Source: Ligula intestinalis
Taxonomy: Eukaryota > Platyhelminthes > Cestoda > Diphyllobothriidea > Diphyllobothriidae
NCBI GenBank assembly: GCA_036362985.1
Contig: JAYGXS010000010.1
Location: forward strand, 7,384,880 to 7,448,879
Length of the DNA stretch: 64,000 bases
Reading direction: 5' to 3'
Numbering within the stretch: the first letter of the stretch is position 1; every line of letters begins with the position of its first letter. The translations under genes were made by a program, and so were the position numbers. Under the pieces are notes generated by a model, which saw only the letters and a program-made list of their open reading frames with translations, ran no database searches and was not told the origin of the DNA. Shown here piece after piece: positions 11,346 to 21,639 of this stretch.

Positions 11346-12075
11346 TTGAATAGGGCTACTGCAAATGTTTTTGAAGTAGAAATATTATCTTCTTCTCAGT
11401 TGAGCTTATGTTAGTTAACTTTTCGTTATTTAGTTGACTTTCGATTTATTTAATTAATGTGGTGTACAACCCTTTTGGTTAAGTTATCGTCAAGTAGAGT
11501 TGATTTTTTTCGTTACCAGGTTGGTCGCAAGTTCAGCGAGACAGTCTGCCCACTATGTCAAATGTCCGCTGGCTCCAGTTAACGCTTCGAGGCATTTGGA
11601 AGAAACCATATTCCTCATTGATTCGAGCATTTCTAGTGCAAATCGCGAATCAGACGGTCGCTCTATTGGACACTAAAGCGACTCTCCCCCCACTGTCTGG
11701 ACAGTAAGGAAATGCGGCCGTACCTGACATGAAGAGCCATCAGTTATCAGAGACTTCTGCAATCCCATAGCACCACCACCAGTGGAGGATATGCGAGTTG
11801 CAGGAAGCGGTTCAAAATAAGAGGAGGTGACTACTAGAAGAAGAGTTTTATTTTCCTTTATCCTCAATCAAAGGTGATGGTAGCATCGTAATAGTCATGT
11901 GCAGTTTGTGTGGTATTTATCGTTTGCAGTGGTCATCCACGTGCGTGCGATAATTATTCACTTCGGTTGCCACCGCTTGGGTCTTAATTGATGCGGTTCA
12001 GAAGCGGTCAGCCATCTACTCACCCCACTTGAAGTTGGATTTGCACACAGGCCGGAAGCAAGCATTAGGCGCCAG
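11346..12075. other. No recognised feature
   Basis: T-rich at 11346-11520, then ordinary sequence. A minus-strand open piece at 11724-11833 has splice-like borders but is too short to support. Confidence 0.4.
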
Positions 12076-12079
12076 GTCA

Positions 12080-12620
12080 TGAGACCGTAAGGCCTACTGT
12101 CATAGCAGGAAACGTCTGCAGTCGTTTACCAGATCAGGTGCAGTTGTGGACAAAGAAACGACGTCGGAAAAACCGGGAGTTTACTCTGGACGCGAATGGC
12201 CAAGTATGCAGCAACGATGACATATGTTTAAGTTTGACTAGGCCAAAATCCTCGCATGAGGGGACAAACGCGTAAGCCGCGAGGTGCTCGAGTCAGGGTT
12301 CTCAGGCCCTCAATCCGTCAAGCGCAACAATTTGGCGTTCCCAACGTGTACTGAGAAGCTTCTTGAGCAGGAGAATCATACACTTGGGAGGCGCAACAAC
12401 TCTGACGACAACGGGCATAATTGTCGCAAAATTATCTGGCCCGCATTCGACGCTGACAAGGCAATTATCGCAATTAGTGAGTCGAACGCGAAGTGTCAAG
12501 GTAGCTGTGGCTACAGAAGAGAGTAATAATCAACGCACGCGGATGACCAATATAAACTATAAATACCATAAATAACATGCATGCTTTGACCCTATCTGCA
12601 CATGTCTATGACTATGCTAC
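12080..12620 (+). mobile_element. PLE-B copy 3: degenerate GIY-YIG end
   Basis: Translation in shifting frames gives QETSAVVYQIRCSCGQRNDV then GKTGS, matching the GIY-YIG start of the copy at 9290. Farther on, VSREVLESGFSGPQSVKRNN (about 12272-12334) matches RELLESWFTGPQSIKKCN. In-frame stops and deletions separate the blocks. The tail at 12550-12615 resembles 9828-9890. A dead copy, more decayed than copy 1. Confidence 0.65.
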
Positions 12621-12701
12621 CATCACCTATGACTAAGGATTCTCGACGGAATCTATTACGTCAGAAAAATAAAATTCTTTTACCACTACCACCACCACAA
12701 G

Positions 12702-12845
12702 TAGGTAAGAAGTTAGAACAGAATACTGCTGGCGCTTATGAAGACATGGATTTGAATAACCGAGTTAGTATGCATTCCGATATGACAAATTTGTTGAAAG
12801 AAGGCTCGTCGGAAGATGGTGTTTTAATTGTGAATGTTCGAGCTG
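12702..12845 (+). CDS. Candidate host exon (phase 1/1), product unknown
   Basis: 144 bp, open, with an acceptor after a pyrimidine/CCA-rich stretch (…CACCACAAG) and a donor CTG|GTGAGA. It encodes a polar, acidic segment including GKKLEQNTAGAYEDMDL and LLKEGSSEDGVLIVNV. The frame actually stays open upstream to 12602, so an earlier acceptor is possible. The end phase matches the acceptor at 14530/14531 exactly (G|TG makes one codon). It is not part of any repeat family found here. No domain recognised; coding status is inferred. Confidence 0.4.
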
Positions 12846-13019
12846 GTGAGATTGTAGGAGCCTGCCCCCCAGCGCTACCAGTTAATCGATTTTTAGCGCA
12901 TCGCTGATTACAAGTCCACACTGGACTTGCCTCGCCACTTGTGATGACTGATCTACGAAGCGTGAATTAGCACTCACGTCACTCAATCAGTTAATCGATT
13001 TTGCGTACCACTGATTACT

Positions 13020-13309
13020 GATATGCGCCGGTTTTGTTGTCTGCGCTGGCAGAAACACACTTCACACTAAGCCCAGGCAAGGCGGAACTCACTCGGCTTT
13101 TCGCCCCGGTGTGCGGCGGATGCGAGGCTGTGGCGCTCTCACTCTCTCACTCCTCATTGTCGAACTCCACCCCAGGCCAAACTTACCCTTCTATTAATTC
13201 TTCTTTTAGTTATTCTGTTCAGAACACAATCCCCTTCTACCTTCGCTTTTACGACTTCTGTCTTCTTCTAAGGAACTGGGCCTGGAAGATCGCAGTATTT
13301 TGGGATTTA
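13020..13309 (-). repeat. 3' tail region of PLE-C copy 1
   Basis: Downstream (on the minus strand) of the PLE-C endonuclease remnant. The segment at 13240-13345 is shared with 17035-17165: the words CCTTCGCTT, TCTTCTAAG, GAAGATCGCAGT and TGCGATAA occur in the same order. Confidence 0.45.
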
Positions 13310-13970
13310 CCAACATAGCATTAACTCCCTTTGCGATAAGACTAGCTCTTCGTCAGACGGAATGAAAATGGGGGCGTAGGAGGGGTTAGGCCGACATGAA
13401 TCCTTCAACGAAAGGCGCTGCAGCTCAGAGGGGGGGGTTGTGAAGGATTCGATTGTGAGCCATATAGCAGGGGGGATGCAGACTTCAAAAGGTTCCATTT
13501 GGCCGAACACGGATAGGCTGATGTGGTTGCAGGCGGTGCGCATGTAAGTGGAGTATGCGCGCAAACCGGTCTTGTGTGAATCAAGATCCACGTGCTTGTA
13601 GATAGAGTTTGTACCAGAAGACCAAGCTCCGAGGAATTATCGTGCTTTTTTGTACAAGCCGTGGCGACCACTTCGGTTCCGTCCCAATTGAAGCGGTAGT
13701 CATCATCAGTGGCGTGTGCAAACATAATAAAGGCAATTGGTCACGTGTTCAGATGGCCAGTTTCTGTTCATGTATGCGGATCCCGAGTTTCCTACCTGTA
13801 TGACCTGCGTAGGCACTAGGCCAATCAGCACACGGAATGCAATACATTACATTGGTGTGGTGTGCTTCCGGCATGTTGTATTTAACGTGAGATAGAGCTG
13901 CCCTCAGGAACGCCGGCTTCTTAGCGATGCTGATGCCGAGCCGATTATTTGTCCAATGATCACTTTTAGT
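13310..13970 (-). mobile_element. PLE-C copy 1: degenerate GIY-YIG end of a second Penelope lineage
   Basis: On the minus strand, around 13850-13740, translation gives MYCIPCADWPSAYAGHTGRK then LGIRIHEQK. This is a GIY-YIG core (YCI…AYAGHTGR, then the RI.E helix) clearly different from PLE-A and PLE-B. It continues in another frame (13725-13640) as YRFNWDGTEVVATACTKK and then in a third (from 13591) as DLDSHKTGLRAYSTYMRT, the C-terminal extension. At least two frameshifts and several stops make it a pseudogene. The tail continues to about 13020. The same lineage recurs at 17050-17480. Confidence 0.65.
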
Positions 13971-14189
13971 CCTCTAGTGCGACAACCTCAACCCCAACTT
14001 TCATCCAGTATGACGAAAATGTAGTGTAACCAGCTCGAAAATTTACGAGTTTAATTTCATTTTTCGACGAGTTTACTTTCTATACATCTACTTCCTCAAA
14101 ATGGCAAAGGACAGAACTACTTTTGCGGTAGAAGACTGACAAATAACTGCACCAATTTATCAACTTTCCGGAAAGACCACTAGTCTATT
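13971..14189. other. No recognised feature
   Basis: Short spacer between PLE-C and PLE-A fragments. Confidence 0.4.
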
Positions 14190-14470
14190 GGCTTTGTCTT
14201 GAAACCAGTTTTGTGCACACAGAAGAATCTCCTGCAAACTGCGAGCCTAGCATGGCCAACGGCCACATAACTACCGGCATTTTTTGCGATTGTCTCCCTT
14301 ATTACCACGTTACTAGCCGCCTATTAGCAACCACAACCCTTTCCCTCAATCACTTGACAAATTTGCTTCTGACTCTTAACACAATTACCTGCAATTTATC
14401 ATGTACCTTTTAACCCTCCCCATATAAATGTATTGGTCCAATGAGCATCTATATACATTCAAAAATGCCC
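14190..14470 (+). mobile_element. PLE-A copy 3: 3' end fragment
   Basis: Aligned by eye with 52670-52990. The shared pieces are the run encoding PSMANGHITT, the CACGTTACTAGCCGCCTATTA stretch (14306-14326), ATTACCTGCAAT, ACCTTTTAACC, and CCCATATAAATG. It is the extreme 3' end of a PLE-A copy, without protein domain. It lies within the putative intron between candidate exons 12702-12845 and 14531-14862. Confidence 0.65.
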
Positions 14471-14530
14471 TTAACCACGTGATCTCAGCTCCAAGGCTCA
14501 GTTCAGTAATGCATATTCCGTTTTCATCAG

Positions 14531-14862
14531 TGCATGAGAATGCTATCGTGGGTTTTGCTCTCGTCAATCAAGGACGAAGTCCTGCAGATATGTTAAGGAT
14601 CTTGTGCAATCACAGTCAGACGCTAGCTAACGCCTATGGTGTGACGTCATCAGAGTCTGTTAGCGTTTTACAAGTTATACCCTGGCGTGGGAAACTACTT
14701 TTCGGTCAGGTCTGCGCAGCAGATCCTGAGTCATTGGCAGTCTGCGTTCGCCGCTCCACCATTCCCCCCTCCTTGGTCCTAGAGGTGCAAAATGTTAACG
14801 AAATTCAGGCAGTAGCTGCTGCGGGCCTGGCTTTCAGACGTCTGAAAAGTGTAACAGTTTAA
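14531..14862 (+). CDS. Candidate host exon, possibly terminal; product unknown
   Basis: A strong acceptor (ATTCCGTTTTCATCAG) is followed by 332 bp open to a TAA ending at 14862. The 110-residue translation is well balanced (NAIVGFALVNQGRSPADML, SVLQVIPWRGKLLFGQVCAA, LVLEVQNVNEIQAVAAAGLA). It has no match among the repeats of the window and is the most protein-like non-transposon segment here. The incoming phase fits the exon at 12702-12845. It may end at the stop, or earlier at a weak donor AAA|GTGTAA (exon end 14848). No poly(A) signal is obvious just downstream. I do not recognise the family. Confidence 0.45.
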
Positions 14863-15590
14863 TCTCTACACCTGTTTGTCCTCATTGGGTGTCTGCGTTC
14901 TCGGCTGTTATTTTGTCGTCGTCGTCGTCGTGCCGTGCCATGTCGTGCTTGTACAGGCGGGGATTGTCTGGTGAGCCGCACACTGACAAAACACAGACAC
15001 TGCCTTCTGTGTGTGTGTGAGTGTGTGTGTGTGTGCGCGCGTCATTCGTGGAGTCGGGGGGAGGGGGAGGATGGGGGATCGTGTGCGTAGGCCTTCTGGA
15101 AGGCAGACGTCTCACGCTCAGAGTGGAATGCGACAAAGTGCGACGGCAGCGTTGCCAACCGACGTCTAGATCTGGTAGCACAACGCTGCCGTCGGTATTT
15201 GGGCGCCTACTCTGTCTGGTACTGTCTGGACTGACTCGCTCGCCGGCTAGCTGGCAGGCTGGCTGGCTGGAAGGAGTTCGAAGTTGGTTTCCGCATCCTT
15301 CGCATTCGGGTTGCCTTTATCCAGCATGTCGACCATTATCGGGGGAGGGGCTATACATTTTTCAGACGCCCTGGGACGTGAAGTCCGTTATCCGAAGGGC
15401 AGTAAATACAGAATGTCTATTTGCCCGCCCCCCCCCCCTCCTGCATTTTTAAGGTGAGCCAGACTCCTGGTAGCATGTTCACTTACTGCCTACTTTGTAC
15501 ACAGAACTGGATTTTGGAAGGGCTGTAGACAAGGCAAGATCACTTCTGACTTATTAGCAGTTCATCCTGCAGGGTTTGTAAGCTGAGAGA
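14863..15590. repeat. Simple-sequence patches: (GTC)n, (GT)n, (C)n
   Basis: (GTC)n at 14914-14932, a GT-rich tract at 15008-15040, a G-rich stretch 15056-15074, and a C-run at 15429-15438. Open frames through this stretch are driven by the simple repeats. No gene is supported. Confidence 0.6.
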
Positions 15591-15627
15591 TTGGAATGCA
15601 GACGTATAAGACTCGATTGAAGTGCAT

Positions 15628-15675
15628 TTGCCTGACGTTTCGGACTTATTCGAGAACACTTCATTAGAGGTAACC
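15628..15675 (-). ncRNA. Hammerhead-like core, degenerate
   Basis: The minus strand reads CTAATGA (15667-15661, one base off the CTGATGA core), then later GAAAC GTC AGGC (15641-15630). AGG at the 3' side can pair with CCT preceding the core. Stem II is not convincing. The GAAACGTCAGGC word is shared with the PLE-B tails. Confidence 0.3.
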
Positions 15676-15999
15676 TTAGAATAGGTTGGCAGATACACAG
15701 ACAAGGAGTGCTTAGGTGTGCAGCAAAATAGCGCTCTGCAACTGATCCGTTATAATGTACAATTATATCAGGCACATTACTGAGGATGGGATGGCGTTCC
15801 CCTTCAAATTCACGATAATCAACACGTGGGATAATGTAGGAAGCAGCGCAACGTTCTATGGTACCAATTGTTTCGTTGCACGACGTTTGGAAGTATCGCG
15901 TAAGCTCATTGTCAAGAAATAGCAAAATTTACAGTGTGGTGGTCCCCGACTTTCTGTGACCTTTAACACTCTCGCCTCCATTTTTCTTCAATATCCCGA

Positions 16000-16219
16000 G
16001 ACTTCGATTGCACTGAAAACACCGGTAGATCCCTATCTTCGTGTATAAAAAGAATTAGGTTGTAAGTTTTTGCCGTAATAATTCACATACCTTTCAGCCT
16101 TTGCTCTTTTCTAGTATTGTTGCATTTTACACTGGCTTATTCTCTACACTGATAGTCAGAGAAGTGTTCTAACCCAATTGGTGACCCCTACGTGATTTAA
16201 ACACGCAACTTCTAATGTG
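16000..16219 (+). other. LTR end followed by a tRNA-Trp primer-binding site
   Basis: From 16179 the sequence reads TGG then TGACCCC.ACGTGATTT.AACACGCAA and on to about 16219. This is the complement of the 3' half of tRNA-Trp including the added CCA (TGG). It follows an LTR-like end (…TTCTAACCCAAT), with TATAAAAAG about 130 bp upstream (near 16045). In LTR retrotransposons the minus-strand primer tRNA pairs directly downstream of the 5' LTR, so this is best read as a primer-binding site. Complementarity of ~40 nt exceeds the usual 18 nt, so a tRNA-Trp pseudogene on the minus strand is an alternative. No gag/pol frame follows. Confidence 0.55.
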
Positions 16220-17049
16220 GTCTTCTGTCCCTGCATTGTTGTTCCTGAGTATTTTCTGACTTTCCAACGTGTCTCTGCGTATTTGGTGATCTGATTGGTT
16301 GATTTGGTTGATCTCAATCTTTCTCAAACCTCCCTCGCGTTCAATTGAGTTTTTCCTGTGGCATCTGATATGACCACGATACTCAGACTTTCTGCATTGA
16401 CATCCTGTTGGAAATTGAGGTCGAGATCTTCAACCGCTCACAACCCATTCAGCCCAGATCACGGTTACAACAGAGATGTTCCTTTATGAGTGCCAGCACC
16501 CTGATCTCCTCTCCAAGCTCTGGCACTCCTTCTCCTGCCATCGATTCATCTCCGTTCAACTCCTACTGACTCAGCATATTGATTTGCTGTTGATGATTTA
16601 CCGAAACCACCGACTTTTTCAAGCCGCTCCTGCAACCGGGCCCAAATATGCCAAACACAGCTGCCCACGCCGTTTGCAACTCTATCTTGGCACGCAACTC
16701 CTTTACTGAATTTAACTATTCTTCCTCCGTTCAGATTGTTTCAGTTTATTTACTGCAGTCTAGGAGAGAAGCACCTGTAGTGGTCTCTGCTATCTGACGC
16801 CCTTCATTGCTTTGTCCGGCGTCATTGTCCAAGGCCAGCTGCCTGCAGAGCATTGACCCAGTTCCACTCCGACACACACACGTGCGTCTAGGTTCTCAGG
16901 GCTGCCCGAGCACCACTCAAACATGTGCCTTTTCCCCATTCTCGGTCGCCAGACATAATTTCGGATCACGCCGCTCTAGCGGAATGACGTGTAATCCGAG
17001 GTCAAAATTCTTTCCATCAATTCTTCATTCCTTCGCTTGCACAAAAAAC
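16220..17049. other. No recognised feature
   Basis: Follows the primer-binding site but no gag-like frame is recognisable. Open frames at 16476-16709 and 16807-17076 show no domain. Confidence 0.45.
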
Positions 17050-17480
17050 TATTACTACTATTCTGGCTTCCACTGACTTCTCCTCTTCTAAGTAACCATG
17101 GTCTGAAGATCGCAGTTGCCTGAGTTTAACTCACTTAACCCCCTGCGATAAACAGCTCTTACCTCTGCCGGAAGATCGCTATGTCTTCTAATAGAATCCA
17201 CAGGCCTCCTGCAGCAGGCGTGAGATTTGTTCCTCCGACTGATCCTGCATTCTCACGCTGGATACGTGGGCCTTACCAAGGTTAGCTTTCTATTCCTTCG
17301 CACGGCTAGTTCCTGCTCGTGTCGGTTCCACCAACATAATTGGCTTGACCGCAAGGACAGTCGGTGCGGTAAATGATATCGGATTTTTGGTTAACGGTTA
17401 TTGGGCCTTCAGGCAACATGAGTTACTTTCGGACTGTCGCTTTCGGTCAGTACGCAATGCCAATTTGCAGACCAGTCGCC
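17050..17480 (-). mobile_element. PLE-C copy 2: GIY-YIG remnant and tail
   Basis: On the minus strand, about 17388-17328, translation gives IIYRTDCPCGQANYVGGT, a GIY-YIG core with CPCG cysteines. Downstream the frame is broken by stops. The tail from ~17165 to 17050 matches the tail of PLE-C copy 1 (13240-13345) in order. Only the endonuclease start and the tail are identifiable. Confidence 0.6.
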
Positions 17481-17489
17481 CGAATTCAT

Positions 17490-18855
17490 CAGATACACCA
17501 GCAGCATAAGGCTCCGCTCGCCAGCTTGTAAGTTCTGGCTGCCCTGTTAGCTTCCTTTGTTTGGCAAAGACAGTTTAAAACGCAGTCAGCTGAACATATC
17601 CTAAAGTGGTTTTTCAGGGCTGAAAATAAAATACCCAAGAATTCAATCATTAAGCGCCTTGTGAAAACTGGCCATATGGTCGGCCAAAGGGCTGCATCTA
17701 AGTTCGTTTTTTGGGCGACGACCGGTCGTCTCCTGCTATTTGTGGAGGCCACTGCACCGCAGAGAAGAAAATCAGAACTTCGTAAGCAGCTGGATCATAT
17801 GATGAACCTAATATTTTCAATGGGAATATTTTCTTATGTGTCAGTAGTAATGTCTACTGATCATTTCATAGACGAATGACTACACGTAGATATGGCTGGT
17901 TTTGCAAGCAAGATCATTCACTAATCAATAAAGGTACGAAGGCATGAGTTTGTAAACGTGTGTCTCTGTTCATTTTGTCCGCACAACTCGCCTGCTGGTA
18001 CTTGCAACCCCACGGAAACAGAAGATGCTCAGACATATTTCACAAACCTTACTCATCCTAGGTCTATCAAATGGGTTGGAGGCGTAGTGCCGCTTACGGG
18101 GTTTGAGTTCTGCCAATCCTTTCAGACTAAGAGATGGTCTCATCCGAAGATATGATTTTAACTGTCGTATCAGTAGTAATACTACTGACATGACTACTTA
18201 CAAAGTTGGATGTTATATCATTTATGCATTTCATTAAGGGAGTTTACCCCTTAGATTAGGAACGCCATCTCCTTATAGCAGAGGTAGCCTGAGCTATAGA
18301 GAGAGCTCTGATTCCATCTCAACAACTCCCAACTCGTTACCCAGATTTTAACAATATGACTTCTGCTGTCTTGCGATAACACCAGCTACCTAAAACTCAA
18401 TTCGCAATGCGCAATTAAGATTCGAAGAATGTCCTTAATTTTCAGCAGGCAAGGGTATATATCAAAGCGATTTTCTGAACAGGAAGGCTGGTTTGTTACG
18501 GTTCAACGAATTTGCTTCATATGCATTGGAATTATTGTGAAACACATAAAGATATGATCAAAATATGAAAGGGCTATGAATAGAGTCCTATGTATATGCT
18601 TCCTAGATTCTTGCGGCAAATAAAATGAAACTAGGAGCACTACAGTGGTGAGTCCATTGATCTAAGCTTTTAAATTCGTATGGTAGCCCAATCGCCATTG
18701 AGTCTGCGGGTTCAGCTTAAAGGGATCATTATGTTATCATCCACTAAATGAGATTGAGGGGAAGTAAGGGGCACGGAGGAATAATTTACTTCAAAGGGCT
18801 GATTTTGCGCTCACAAGCTGTTGATCAGCCAATCAATTATCGATTAAGTAATGAT
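17490..18855. other. No recognised feature
   Basis: Open frames 17489-17752 (minus) and 17661-17879 (plus) are non-repetitive but show no recognisable domain. The rest is ordinary AT-rich sequence. Confidence 0.4.
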
Positions 18856-18899
18856 TCCAGCCAATACCAATTAAGCACGCGTGAAAAACGTGTTTGCGC

Positions 18900-19145
18900 A
18901 ATACGCTTACGCATGCAATTCTATAAGGGGTTGGTATCATTGCCTAGCGACGACTGGCCGCCATCTTTCGATGCCCTGTACAAAAGGTTTTCCTCTTCGA
19001 TGGCAGAACACAGGAACAAATCATGGGAATGCTGATGGATTTTTCGCTATCGCGTCTATTAGAACAGCTGGTTTTGACAGAGTTGAACGAAGTCGCTTTC
19101 AGCCACAAGGAACCCGTTGGCATTTGGAAAACACGTTATTCCTAA
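18900..19145 (+). pseudogene. Penelope-type reverse transcriptase fragment
   Basis: In the frame through 18989-19141 the translation reads FLFDGRTQEQIMGM and then LLEQLVLTELNEVAFSHKEP and a WKTRY segment before a stop. This is the stretch around RT motif B of Penelope-like enzymes (F.F.G…Q..GMPM.SPLS..LAELVL), just before the position of the YVDD box. The YVDD box itself is not preserved. Frames change upstream of 18940. This is the only RT fragment in the window apart from those in the PLE-A copies, and it belongs to a different lineage. Confidence 0.6.
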
Positions 19146-19174
19146 CTGACACGGAAAAGATCCGCTGAACGACT

Positions 19175-19865
19175 TCTTCCCGAAATTTAATTAACAAAAA
19201 GAGAAGGTAAAGCTGGGCCTTAAACTTTTATCAAGTGGCTCATTAGGCAAATACCACATGGTGCACTAAAGCGCACAACATATAAAAAGATGGCTAAAAA
19301 CAAACAGTTCATCAGCCGCCAGTTGGAAGGTTCGAGTGCCTTGCAGCAATACGATGACTTTGAGAAGAATGCCCTACTTGTGCACCATGGAGAAGCTATA
19401 GAAACGGGCCAAGTTCGTTTCTTGCACCCCCGCTATGCGTCAATCAGACGATGTTATTGCTCTCGAGTTCTGTAATGCCAACAGGGTGGAATTTATTTCG
19501 TGTATAAGCCTCTTTAGGGGATTGGTTTCACAAGAGACACTAAACTAACGATCCTTTAGTAGGTTGTTTGCTTTTTGAACGCAGTTTTCAGTGGAATGCA
19601 CGTTGTCGGCCGGCACGATGACGAAGTCCTCGTCGGCTTCAAGTTCATTTTGTTCCTTAGGTTTGTCCTTGGGGAGTTATTCGCGTGGTTGAGGTGCCTC
19701 AAGGATGAACGATAATTGGTGTCGGATAAAGTTCTTTGTCTCCTCTGTTGCTATCGTCTCCAAAGTTGCAGAAATCTAAACAGGTCACCCCTCCCCCCAG
19801 TACCGACCCTGACAACAACAAAATCACATCTTTCCACCAAAAAATATAGTTTCTAAATTGCCGAA
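19175..19865. other. No recognised feature
   Basis: A 61-residue open frame at 19290-19475 directly follows the RT fragment but is not recognisable as PLE sequence. Confidence 0.35.
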
Positions 19866-19869
19866 TAAT

Positions 19870-20460
19870 TGTTAGCTCTTTTTGCGCGCTCTGTACATCC
19901 TGCTTGAGGAAAAGTACGCTTTTTCCTACAGCTTGAGGTAGAGGTCACATAGCTCTCATAAAATACAGCAACGGAGCTGGAGAAGGATGTATGTGTTGTA
20001 GGCAGCATTACTAAATTTACAGATGTAATTTATACTGAATGAACACCTCAGAATCGAAATTGGTAATAATTTGAAACTTTTTAAAACCAAAAGGTAGCCT
20101 TCCTTTAAGTATGAAATTTAAAGTCGACATAATTTGCTGCCAAATGAGTAAAACAAATAATGTTCTTTTTTCGTTTATGTTTTCTAGCAGTCAAAGTCAG
20201 CGATAAACGATGCATACTACTCAAGTAGCCACTTGTTTAATTGCACGGATTTTGTTGGCAGTCAGGAAGAAGCTCGCGAAAATCCTGGCCTTCTATGGTT
20301 ACTGATATGACTTCAGAGTAGCCTACATGAACGTAAGTACTGCAACATTATTCAAAACCGATTAGCGAAAGAGTATCAACCTTTCGCAAAGGTAGGCACG
20401 TAACATGAATTTTAGGCCGTGCTGTACAACCTCTATATGATTCTTCGTTTCTTGGGGACA
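19870..20460 (+). repeat. R2 dispersed repeat, copy 2 (longest)
   Basis: Best-preserved and longest copy: it runs from AAAGTACGCTTTTTCC to the segment TAGGCCGTGCTGTACAACC. The block order is the same as in 1420-1920 and 38120-38700. Directly abuts a PLE-B 3' end. Confidence 0.6.
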
Positions 20461-20469
20461 CCAAATGCA

Positions 20470-20735
20470 TCATCTAAAGCCAGTGCCAGGGAGGTTAAGG
20501 GATCAGAGCAATCATCAAGCTACAATCATCATGTCCGATTTCAAGACGTGTGATGACAGTTCAGCAGATCTCGGCCCGCACGTTGACCACCAATTAAGGT
20601 GGGCAATTACCCTCCCATAGGTAACCGTTAATTGTCCTAGGTATGCGGTATCATGGGGGCCACATCCCTTAAATACGGCAACCCCCTGTGTACTAATTGC
20701 TCATTTATGCTATTGTATTTGACCCACAACGGATT
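20470..20735 (+). mobile_element. PLE-B copy 4: 3' end fragment
   Basis: Translation across 20500-20600 gives IIMSDFKTCDDSSA and nearby residues, matching IIMPELTARDESST of the copy at 9280. The following tail matches 9790-9870 in word order. No endonuclease core is left. Confidence 0.55.
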
Positions 20736-21135
20736 TAAAAATGTAGCGCGTATCTATTTCTTTGCAGTAATTCCCGAATGAATGAAAACGTTCACGTTCC
20801 AAGAAGCCTTGTGGAGCACCAGATCAATTGTTCGATTGCCGTGAACTTTTGAACTCTTACAGGAGTGCATCTTCATTATGTGAGCAAAGGACAAGCCAAG
20901 ACAAACTGAGCGTGAGAATGATAAACGAAGAGGACCCCACGACGAACCGGCCAGAAGACGATGAAGGATCAGAAGGACCCATTTCATCCGTTGGGATTGA
21001 CAATTAAGGGCTGAAAACCTTTAATATGTTAATTCAGTGAACGCAAACCGTTGCGTTTGATTTGGGCTAAAGCTTCTCAAATGCAGAAGAGTAGTTGGCG
21101 AGCTTACGTAGGTTGTCGATGAATTGAAAAGGAGA

Positions 21136-21190
21136 TGACTCACTCGCCTGACGTTTTGAGATCTGTCACAAATTTGTCATCAGCCACATT
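21136..21190 (-). ncRNA. Hammerhead-like core on the minus strand
   Basis: CTGATGA (21183-21177) is followed by a possible stem II ATTTG/CAGAT with loop TGA, then AAAA in the GAAA position (21157-21154), C, GTC (21152-21150) and AGGCG. The heptamer and cleavage triplet are intact. G12 is replaced by A and stem I is poor. Associated with PLE-type tails elsewhere, but no PLE protein is adjacent here. Confidence 0.35.
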
Positions 21191-21639
21191 GTCAGATGGC
21201 AGTTGCAGATGATTTCTCGTCGGGCAGGTAAATTTATTTGGAACTGGGGTTCACATTAAAAATTGTTTGTCTTTCCGCACAAATGAGTCGTGGGAGTAGG
21301 GGGTTGGAAAACACAAAGAGAAGGCTAGTTGCGAGAGGGAACTGAGAAAAACAGAGCGCGTGAGTGACTGTGGGCTACTCCAGACGTGATATTGGTAGGA
21401 GGTTCCTTCATGCATACAAGGTCGGCTTCATTAATCTTATAGCCGTCGCTTCTGCTGGTATCAGCAGACGTTCACCCAGGGATTTGAGATAGTTTGGGGG
21501 GACGTGAGGGTCACCCGGAAGGCTTCGTTTGGGGCACACACGATGTTTCGAAATAACAACGTGCGCCAAAATACAGCTTTCAATGCTCCTAATTCAGCTT
21601 TTGTCAGCCAAGAGGCGTGTTATACCCTTGCTTTTTGGA

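Noticed and set aside
11724..11833. Minus-strand exon candidate with acceptor TTCTTCTAG and donor CAG|GTACGG
   Set aside because: Only 110 bp, and on the opposite strand to the phase-compatible candidates around it; chance splice-like borders are expected at this rate.
14882..15452. Open frames with His-Thr or Val-Cys runs
   Set aside because: Driven by GT and GTC simple repeats; no domain, no splice context.
15554..15925. 123-codon minus-strand open frame
   Set aside because: Overlaps a hammerhead-like and PLE-tail-like stretch; no recognisable domain.
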